Source: Thiocystis violascens DSM 198
GTDB lineage: Bacteria > Pseudomonadota > Gammaproteobacteria > Chromatiales > Chromatiaceae
Direction: 5' to 3'
Assembly: GCF_000227745.2 (NCBI RefSeq)
Contig: NC_018012.1
Coordinates: 2,907,501 to 2,971,500 of the forward strand
DNA: 64,000 nt
In this document: positions 54,491-61,434 of the stretch, in pieces
Layout of the letters: every line of letters starts with the position of its first letter
Numbering within the stretch: the stretch's first letter is position 1
The notes under the pieces: generated by a model
The model's database searches: none
Seen by the model: only the letters and a program-made list of their open reading frames with translations
Told to the model about the DNA's origin: nothing
Position numbers and translations under genes: made by a program

Positions 54491-56213
54491 ACGACTCGTC
54501 GTCGACCCCATCACCCGCATCGAGGGCCATCTGCGCATCGAGGCCCAGATGGACGGCGCCAACATCGCCCAAGCCTATAGCTCGGGCACCTCGGTGCGCG
54601 GGGTCGAGACCATCCTCAAGGGTCGCGACCCGCGCGATGCCTGGGCCTTCGCCCAGCGCATCTGCGGCGTCTGCACCCTGGTCCATGGCATGGCCTCGGT
54701 GCGTTCCGTCGAGGACGCGCTCAAGATCGAGCTGCCGGCCAACGCGCAGTTGATCCGCAATCTGATGATCGGCGCCCAGTACGTGCACGATCATGTGATG
54801 CACTTCTATCATCTACATGCGCTGGATTGGGTGGACGTGGTCAGCGCACTGAGCGCCGATCCCAAGGCGACCTCCGCGCTCGCGCAATCCATCAGTTCCT
54901 GGCCCAAATCCTCGCCCGGCTATTTCGCCGACACCCAGAAACGGATCAAGACCTTCGTCGAATCCGGCCAGCTCGGCATCTTCGCCAACGGCTATTGGGG
55001 CCATCCGGCCTACAAACTGCCGCCCGAGGCCAATTTGATGGCGGTTGCCCATTATCTGGAGGCGCTCGCCTGGCAGCGCGACGTCGCCAAGTTGCACGCC
55101 ATCTTCGGCGGCAAGAATCCGCATCCGAACTTCGTCGTCGGCGGCGTCGCCTGCCCGATCGACCTGGAGTCGGACTCGGCGCTCAATGCCAAGCGCTTCG
55201 CCGAGGTCCAGAACATCATCCAATCCATGCAGACCTTCGTGGATCAGGTCTATGTCCCGGACACCCTGGCGATCGCCGGTTTCTACAAGGACTGGGGAAC
55301 TCGCGGCGAAGGGCTGGGCAATTTCCTCTGTTATGGCGATCTGCCCGGCAGCGGCTTCATGGATCCCGCGACCTTCCTCTTCCCGCGCGGTGTCATCCTG
55401 AACCGGGATCTGTCGACGATCCACGAGGTCGATCTGCACGACGCGAGCCAGATCCAGGAGTTCGTCGCCCATTCCTGGTACGACTATGCCGATGGCAAGG
55501 CGCGGGGACTGCATCCCTACGACGGCGAGACCAAGCTGGAATACGACGCCCGCGGCGGCGTCAAACCGCCCTATACCCAACTGGATATCAACGACGGCTA
55601 TTCCTGGATCAAGGCGCCGCGCTGGAAGGGTCAGGCGGTCGAGGTCGGCCCACTGGCGCGCGTTCTGCTGCTCTACGCCAACGGCCACGCGCAGACCAAT
55701 GAACTGGTCGAGATGACCCTGTCGACGCTCGATCTGCCGGTGGAAGCACTGTTCTCGACCTTGGGCCGCACCGCCGCGCGCACGCTGGAGACCAAGGTGA
55801 TGGTCGACGCCATGCAGGGCTGGTATGACGCGCTGATCGCCAATATCAAGGCCGGCGACACCCGGACCTTCAACGACACCCTCTGGGATCCCTCCACCTG
55901 GCCTGCCGAGGCACGCGGCGCCGGCTACATGGAGGCCCCGCGCGGCGCGCTGGGACACTGGATCGTCATCAAGGACGGCAAGATCGACAACTATCAGGCC
56001 GTGGTACCCTCGACCTGGAACGCCGGGCCGCGCGACCCGAGCGATCAGGCCGGCGCCTACGAGGCCGCGTTACAGGACAACCACCAGTTGGTCGACGTCA
56101 AGCAGCCGATCGAGATCCTGCGCACCATCCACTCCTTCGACCCCTGCATCGCCTGCGCGGTGCATCTCAGCGATCCGGAGACCGGCGAACAACTGCGCAT
56201 CAAGGTGACTTAG
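54483..56213 (+). CDS. hynL: Membrane-bound [NiFe] hydrogenase large subunit
   Basis: 576 residues. The active-site ligands are complete: RICGVC (C61, C64) and DPCIACAVH (C555, C558). The 15-residue tail after H561 (LSDPETGEQLRIKVT) is the extension removed by the maturation endopeptidase after Ni insertion; no such protease gene follows in this window. Other landmarks are VDPITRIEGHLRIEAQM, QYVHDHVMHFYHLHALDWV and NFVVGGVACPID. It is last in the hynS-isp1-isp2-hynL operon, starting inside the isp2 end. Confidence 0.98.
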   Translation: MSERLVVDPITRIEGHLRIEAQMDGANIAQAYSSGTSVRGVETILKGRDPRDAWAFAQRICGVCTLVHGMASVRSVEDALKIELPANAQLIRNLMIGAQYVHDHVMHFYHLHALDWVDVVSALSADPKATSALAQSISSWPKSSPGYFADTQKRIKTFVESGQLGIFANGYWGHPAYKLPPEANLMAVAHYLEALAWQRDVAKLHAIFGGKNPHPNFVVGGVACPIDLESDSALNAKRFAEVQNIIQSMQTFVDQVYVPDTLAIAGFYKDWGTRGEGLGNFLCYGDLPGSGFMDPATFLFPRGVILNRDLSTIHEVDLHDASQIQEFVAHSWYDYADGKARGLHPYDGETKLEYDARGGVKPPYTQLDINDGYSWIKAPRWKGQAVEVGPLARVLLLYANGHAQTNELVEMTLSTLDLPVEALFSTLGRTAARTLETKVMVDAMQGWYDALIANIKAGDTRTFNDTLWDPSTWPAEARGAGYMEAPRGALGHWIVIKDGKIDNYQAVVPSTWNAGPRDPSDQAGAYEAALQDNHQLVDVKQPIEILRTIHSFDPCIACAVHLSDPETGEQLRIKVT

Positions 56214-56259
56214 CTGACCGTACAGGAGCGATTGTTGGCAAGAGAGGGTACGATCAACC

Positions 56260-56336
56260 AAGAGTCGCCAGATCGAGAGTACAAAGAATCTTCAGGGCGA
56301 TTGCTGGCCCCTGATCGTCGACAGACGGCGACTCTT
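56260..56336 (+). terminator. Long inverted repeat behind the hyn operon
   Basis: AAGAGTCGCC (56260-56269) and its exact complement (56327-56336) are separated by 57 bases, 46 bases after the hynL stop. No T run follows, so it may protect the mRNA 3' end rather than act as an intrinsic terminator. Between hynL and the next gene a GCGATTGYTGGC motif also occurs twice (about 56228 and 56297). Confidence 0.4.
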
Positions 56337-56426
56337 CGGGTACGTTCGTCGCCACCTCAAGATGACGCCGACGTCTTCCCGCCCGCCGTCGCGGGGGATG
56401 CTTGGCGATGACTGCCCGGACCGCGG

Positions 56427-57959
56427 ATGACGTTGAAACCGAAGCCTCTCGCCCCTGATTCGACCCTGTTGGACGCCTGGGATCTCCGCTGGCCGGAGCG
56501 GCGTCTGCTGCTGCTGTGTCTGCTCTGCATGACGCTGGGATTTCTGATGGTGCTGGGTTCCGGCCTGGCCGCCGGGCGTGCGCTCCACCCGCTGGATCTC
56601 CTGCCGCTGTTCGTCTACGCCCTCTGTCTGCTCGTCATGCATCTGAGTCTGGTGGCGGCCCGGTTTCAGGGCGATCAGATCCTGCTCGCCACCCTCGCCT
56701 TTCTTGCGGGCTTCGGCCTACTGGCCCAATACCGCCTGGGCGCCTTCGATACCGCCGATCCCGCGGGGCCGGGGCTTTTGCTGTTCCCGCTTGGCGTTCT
56801 CCTGATGCTGACCGCCTGTGTCGCCCTGATGCACGGGCGCTATGAACGGCTTGCCGCCGGTCTCTGGATCTGGGGCGGACTCTCGCTGGCCCTGGTCGCG
56901 GTGCTCCTGCTGATCGGACAGCGTTATCGGGGCGCCGTCTATGGGGCCGGACTCATCACGCCAACCGAACTGCTCAAGGTAACCGTAGTGCTCTTTCTGG
57001 CGAGCTTCATCGATCGCCATGCCAAGCCGCTGAGCAACTGGGGCAAGGGCTTTCCCCGCCCGCCGCTACGCGATCTGCTGCCGCTCGCGGGCTTTCTGGC
57101 GGTGCTCGCCGGACTGCTCCTGTTCCAGCGCGACCTGGGGATGCTCATCATCCTCGGCGTGACCCTGCTCGTCATGCTGTTCGCCGGTACTGGACGAATC
57201 GGTTATCTGGTCCTCGGCGCCTTGGGCGCCGCCGGGCTGGGCGCTCTGGTCCTCGCGTTTTTCTCGCACGGACAAAGCCGCATCGCGGCCTGGCGGTCGC
57301 CTTTCGACGACCCGACCGGTAACAGTTGGCAGATCCTGCAGGGGCTGTCCGGGATGTATTCGGGCGGACTCTGGGGCGAGGGTTTCGGTCGGGGCAACCC
57401 GGAATACACGCCCATCGCGCAGTCGGACTTCATCTATTCGGTGATCGGCGAGGAGCTTGGTTTCGTCGGCTGCGCGCTGGTGATCGTCTTCTTCCTGATC
57501 TTCTTCAGCCGCGGACTGGGGATCGCGGACCAGACGCGATCGTCCTTCGGGAAACTGGTGTGTGTCGGACTGGTCAGCGTGCTCGCTACCCAGACCTTCC
57601 TGAACCTCGGCGGCGTGACCAAATTCATCCCGCTGACCGGCATCACGCTGCCCTTCATCAGTCATGGCGGAAGCAGTCTGCTGACGGGTTTCATTAGTCT
57701 GGGCCTGATCCTGGCCATCTCCGAGTCGGCCCCAGGATCCGCGCGCCGGCAAACCGTTACGACGAAGCGCGCTCGGGCAGGAGCGGAGGCGCCACGGCGT
57801 CGGGTCCGGGAAGCGGCTCCCGATCTGCATCCCGATCCGTCTCCGGGGGAAGGACGCTCGCCGGCTCCCCGGCCAGACGCCCGCGCTTCCGGAACGGCGC
57901 CACCCCGGCGGACTAGCCGGAAGAAACCCGTGGCGCGCTCCAAGGATCCGCTGGACTGA
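56427..57959 (+). CDS. SEDS-family cell-wall polymerase (FtsW/RodA/SpoVE)
   Basis: 510 residues with at least ten membrane helices. SEDS proteins polymerise peptidoglycan glycan strands with a partner class B PBP. Hallmarks are LLFQRDLGMLIILGVTLL (the QxDxG region), AWRSPFDDPTGNSWQILQGL, SGGLWGEGFGRGNPEYTPIA, QSDFIYSVIGEELGFVG and the closing IPLTGITLPFISHGGSSLL. The N-terminus has more hydrophobic segments than typical RodA. About 75 C-terminal residues are basic, Pro-rich and probably disordered (ARRQTVTTKRARAGAEAPRR). No PBP gene is adjacent. lpxH starts 2 bases after its stop. Confidence 0.88.
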   Translation: MTLKPKPLAPDSTLLDAWDLRWPERRLLLLCLLCMTLGFLMVLGSGLAAGRALHPLDLLPLFVYALCLLVMHLSLVAARFQGDQILLATLAFLAGFGLLAQYRLGAFDTADPAGPGLLLFPLGVLLMLTACVALMHGRYERLAAGLWIWGGLSLALVAVLLLIGQRYRGAVYGAGLITPTELLKVTVVLFLASFIDRHAKPLSNWGKGFPRPPLRDLLPLAGFLAVLAGLLLFQRDLGMLIILGVTLLVMLFAGTGRIGYLVLGALGAAGLGALVLAFFSHGQSRIAAWRSPFDDPTGNSWQILQGLSGMYSGGLWGEGFGRGNPEYTPIAQSDFIYSVIGEELGFVGCALVIVFFLIFFSRGLGIADQTRSSFGKLVCVGLVSVLATQTFLNLGGVTKFIPLTGITLPFISHGGSSLLTGFISLGLILAISESAPGSARRQTVTTKRARAGAEAPRRRVREAAPDLHPDPSPGEGRSPAPRPDARASGTAPPRRTSRKKPVARSKDPLD

Positions 57960-57961
57960 GG

Positions 57962-58732
57962 ATGGAAACGCTCTTCATCTCCGACCTTCATCTCTCGCCG
58001 GACCGCCCGGCGACCGTCGATCTCCTGCTGCGCTTTCTGGCTGGCCGCGCCCGTCGCGCCCAACGCCTGTACATCCTCGGCGATCTCTTCGACGCTTGGA
58101 TCGGGGACGACGACGATGCGCCGCTGAACCTCCAGGTTCGCGCAGCCTTGCGCGCACTGACCGCCTCTGGCGTCGCGTGCGCGCTGATGCACGGCAACCG
58201 CGATTTTCTCCTCGGCCGTGCCTTCTTTCGGGACACCGGTTGCCAGCGCTTAACCGATCCGACCCTGATCCGCTGCGGCGGCGAGCCAACGCTGCTGATG
58301 CACGGCGATCTGCTCTGTACCGACGATCTGGCCTACCTGAAATTTCGACGCAGGGTCCGCAATCCGCTGGTGCAGCGACTTTTTCTCTGGAAATCGCTGG
58401 CGAGCCGGCGAGCGCTCGCCGCCGACTATCGTCGCAAAAGCGGTGCCGCCAACGCGGTCAAACCCGAGGGGATCATGGACGTGAACCAACAGGCGGTCAT
58501 CGAGATTCTTCGGCGCTACGGGGCCGTCCGGCTCATCCACGGGCATACGCATCGGCCCGCCGAGCATGCGATCCGGATCGACGGACGGCAGGCTGCCCGC
58601 TCGGTGCTTGCCGAATGGCGGTCGGATCGCGGGGAGGTGCTGGTGCATACTTCGGCTTCGCTCAGTACAAGTGCTCCGCTCGGTACGAGTACGCCGGGAG
58701 TCTGGCACCGGGAGACGGTGATCGCGGGCTAA
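57962..58732 (+). CDS. lpxH: UDP-2,3-diacylglucosamine diphosphatase LpxH
   Basis: 256 residues, calcineurin-like phosphoesterase of lipid A synthesis. Metal motifs are complete: LFISDLHLSPDRP (DxH), YILGDLFDAWIGDDDD (GDxxD), LMHGNRDFLLG, LLMHGDLLCTDD and IHGHTHRPAEH (GHTH). Near the C-terminus, HTSASLSTSAPLGTSTPGV is encoded by a repeat-like DNA stretch (58650-58692, CTTCGGCTTCGCTCAGTACA) that seems inserted in frame. The usual final strand (WHRETVI) follows it. Adjacent to the SEDS gene, probably co-transcribed. Confidence 0.93.
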   Translation: METLFISDLHLSPDRPATVDLLLRFLAGRARRAQRLYILGDLFDAWIGDDDDAPLNLQVRAALRALTASGVACALMHGNRDFLLGRAFFRDTGCQRLTDPTLIRCGGEPTLLMHGDLLCTDDLAYLKFRRRVRNPLVQRLFLWKSLASRRALAADYRRKSGAANAVKPEGIMDVNQQAVIEILRRYGAVRLIHGHTHRPAEHAIRIDGRQAARSVLAEWRSDRGEVLVHTSASLSTSAPLGTSTPGVWHRETVIAG

Positions 58733-58746
58733 AATGATTTTTGACA

Positions 58747-59958
58747 ATGAAACGCTATTCCTTGCATCTGTCCGGCGATTTGCTCCCTGGAGCCGACCGT
58801 GCGCAAGCCCTCGCCGCATTGTCCGATTGGCTCGAACTGACGCCCCCACAGGTCGCGTTATGGTTGGACGGGCAACCCAGGCGGCTCAAGGGGCGGCTGT
58901 CGCGCGCGCAGGCGGAGCAAACGCAGGCGCGGTTTGAGCGGATCGGCATCGCGTGTCTGATCCGTGAAGACACTCCAGCCTCGCCTTCTCTGTCCAACGC
59001 CGCCTCGATCTTCAGCCGTCCGAATTCGTTGGGCCTCGCCCCGGTCCATCTGCGCTGTCCGAAATGCGATACGGAACAGCCGCCCGGCGAGGTCTGCATC
59101 GCGTGCGGGATCGTCTTCGCCAAATATGAACAGGCACGGCGGCAGGCGCCGCAGGCGAGACGGCCGGTCACGACGCTTTCCCGGAGCGATGGTTTCCCCT
59201 ACCGCCTCGTCACTCAACTGCTGCAACTCGTCTTTCTGGCCAGCCTGGGTCTAGCGCTTTGGAGTCATTGGAAACAGAACCAATTTCCCACGCCCTCCTT
59301 CTATGATGCCGAGCGACTGGAAACCCCGCGTCAGACCCCAACCGAATCCTCTTCCTTCCAGATCGACGCTCAGGGTATCCGCTATACCATCGACCCCCTG
59401 TTCGACTATCAGCTCGACGGTGTGGTGGTGAGCCTGCATGACAGCGATGTGTTCTGGGACATCTACCATGCCAAGGACTGGAAAGACTTCATCAACATCC
59501 GCGACCTCTGCGTCGTTTGGGGCGATAACGTCGCCTCCGGCGTCTTTCGCGAGATGCAGTACCGCAACAGCACCTGGACCTGCTGGATTTCCACCCATGA
59601 CGCCGGGACGGCCCAACGCTTTGCCTGGGACCAACTCTCGAACAATCACCTGCTCGCGCAGGACGCCACCCTCGCAGCGAAGATCAAAACCGCCGAGATC
59701 GGCGATCAGATCCACCTGGAAGGCAAATTGGCCCGCTACTCTCATGCTGGCGGATTCCAACGGGGAAGCAGCGTCACCCGCACCGATACCGGCAACGGCG
59801 CCTGTGAAACCATCTATGTCGATGCGTTTCAGATCGTCCGTAAATCGCATCCCAATTGGCGTCTGGTTTATCGGCTGTCGCGCGCGCTCTGCCTTGCCGC
59901 GCTCCTGGGGCTCGTTGTGATGTTGTTCGTCGCGCCAGTGCGCGCGCCGCGAACGTAG
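58747..59958 (+). CDS. Zinc-ribbon membrane protein, unknown
   Basis: 403 residues. Residues 1-75 form a small alpha/beta domain (KRYSLHLSGDLLPGADRAQA... RFERIGIACLI). A zinc ribbon follows (LRCPKCDTEQPPGEVCIACG, about 101-120). Then comes one membrane helix (LVTQLLQLVFLASLGLALW), a periplasmic domain of about 180 residues and a C-terminal helix (ALCLAALLGLVVMLFVAPV). I recognise no family for the periplasmic part, which includes DVFWDIYHAKDWKDFINIRD and two Cys-containing strands. ATG 58747 is 14 bases after lpxH. Role unknown; envelope-related by context. Confidence 0.65.
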   Translation: MKRYSLHLSGDLLPGADRAQALAALSDWLELTPPQVALWLDGQPRRLKGRLSRAQAEQTQARFERIGIACLIREDTPASPSLSNAASIFSRPNSLGLAPVHLRCPKCDTEQPPGEVCIACGIVFAKYEQARRQAPQARRPVTTLSRSDGFPYRLVTQLLQLVFLASLGLALWSHWKQNQFPTPSFYDAERLETPRQTPTESSSFQIDAQGIRYTIDPLFDYQLDGVVVSLHDSDVFWDIYHAKDWKDFINIRDLCVVWGDNVASGVFREMQYRNSTWTCWISTHDAGTAQRFAWDQLSNNHLLAQDATLAAKIKTAEIGDQIHLEGKLARYSHAGGFQRGSSVTRTDTGNGACETIYVDAFQIVRKSHPNWRLVYRLSRALCLAALLGLVVMLFVAPVRAPRT

Positions 59959-60004
59959 TCGAACGGAAACCAGACAAACCGCGAACCGAACACGACCCTG
60001 AACG

Positions 60005-61222
60005 TCACGCCTGAGCGGGTTCCGGCGCGAGCGTCACGGCGTCCCTCTCCCGCAGATCCGGCAGCAGAACCGCCAACAATCCGATCAACGGCAGGAAGGC
60101 GCAAACCTGATAGACCGTGTCGATCCCCCACCGATCCGCCACCTGTCCGAGCACCGCGGCACCGATCCCGGCCAGACCGAAGGCGAATCCGAAAAAGAGC
60201 CCGGAGACCATCCCGATCCGACCAGGGATAAGTTCCTGGGCGTAGACCACGATGGCCGGAAAGGCCGATGCGAGCAGGAAGCCGATGATGACCGTCAAGA
60301 CCGCCGATGCTTCGAGCCCCACGTAGGGCAGCGCCAGGGTGAAGGGTGCGACCCCGAGGATCGAAATCCAGATCACCGCCCGCCGACCGATGCGATCCCC
60401 GAGGGGACCGCCAAGCAGGGTGCCCGCCGCCACCGCGAAAAGGAAATAGAACAGGTGGTACTGCGCCTCTTGAGCGTCGATGGCGTAGCGCTGCATCAGA
60501 TAGAAAATCAGATAGCTGCCGATGCTGGCCAGGTAGAAAAATTTGGAGAACATTAGCGCCAGGAGAACCGCCAGCGTCGCTTTCACCCGACCCTTAGGGA
60601 GTGCGAGCCCGGCGGGCACCGCCGCCGGCTTCGGTTGCCGGTGCTGACGTCGAGACCAAACGCCAACGCCCGTCAGGACGATCATGGCAACCAATGCAAG
60701 CAGGGCGAACACGGCGAGGCTGCGCTGACCGTGGGGCAGGACGATCCAGGCCGCAAGCAGCGGACCGATGGCCGCGCCGGTGTTGCCGCCGACCTGGAAG
60801 ATGGACTGCGCCAGTCCGTGCCGCCCACCCGAGGCCATGCGGGCGACCCGCGAGGCTTCGGGATGGAAGACCGCCGAACCGGTCCCCACCATCGCGGCCG
60901 CCACCAGCAGCATCGGGAAGCTGGAGGCCAGCGACAGCGCCAGCAAGCCCAGCAGGGTGAACCCCATGCCCACTGCGAGCGAAAAAGGCTTGGGGTGGCG
61001 ATCGGTGTAGAGGCCCACCAAGGGTTGCAGCAGCGAGGCGGTCAACTGAAAGGCCAGGGTGATCAAGCCAATCTGGGCAAAGCTGAGATGGAATCCGGCC
61101 TTGAACAGGGGGTAGATGGCGACCATCAACGACTGCAAGGTGTCGTTGAGGAAATGGGCGAAACTGATGGCGCCCAGCACCCGGAAGACGGTGCGGTCGG
61201 GGGTTGACGTCTTCATGACCAT
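60005..61222 (-). CDS. MFS transporter, fosmidomycin-resistance (Fsr) type
   Basis: 405 residues, twelve helices. It matches the Fsr-like branch of the major facilitator superfamily: AISFAHFLNDTLQSLMVAIY, GLYTDRHPKPFSLAVGM, GTGSAVFHPEASRVARMASG, GRHGLAQSIFQVGGNTGAAI and GMVSGLFFGFAFGLAGIGAA. It is a proton-driven efflux pump for small molecules; its natural substrate is unknown. ATG 61222 or 61216 can serve as start. It is transcribed alone, convergent with the zinc-ribbon membrane protein gene. Confidence 0.88.
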   Translation of the reverse strand: MVMKTSTPDRTVFRVLGAISFAHFLNDTLQSLMVAIYPLFKAGFHLSFAQIGLITLAFQLTASLLQPLVGLYTDRHPKPFSLAVGMGFTLLGLLALSLASSFPMLLVAAAMVGTGSAVFHPEASRVARMASGGRHGLAQSIFQVGGNTGAAIGPLLAAWIVLPHGQRSLAVFALLALVAMIVLTGVGVWSRRQHRQPKPAAVPAGLALPKGRVKATLAVLLALMFSKFFYLASIGSYLIFYLMQRYAIDAQEAQYHLFYFLFAVAAGTLLGGPLGDRIGRRAVIWISILGVAPFTLALPYVGLEASAVLTVIIGFLLASAFPAIVVYAQELIPGRIGMVSGLFFGFAFGLAGIGAAVLGQVADRWGIDTVYQVCAFLPLIGLLAVLLPDLRERDAVTLAPEPAQA

Positions 61223-61434
61223 GCTAGGCAGCTCAAATCACCCTCTTCACAATCTTTTAAAGCGTGCGGTTCCTGGTGCCATTGTCGGGTTTTCTCGCCT
61301 TGTAGGTCATGTTGATTTTCTGCGTTTCGCAGTCGAGTTCGATTGACGCGCATATATTCATGTCGGTTTGTGATTCAGAGGGCTTGGGCGATGCGATACC
61401 GCGCGCCCGGTCATTCCCTGCTTATCGATCAGGA

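Noticed and set aside
56217..56426. Maturation endopeptidase (hynD-like) behind hynL
   Set aside because: Only 210 bases are available and no frame matches; the gene must be elsewhere.
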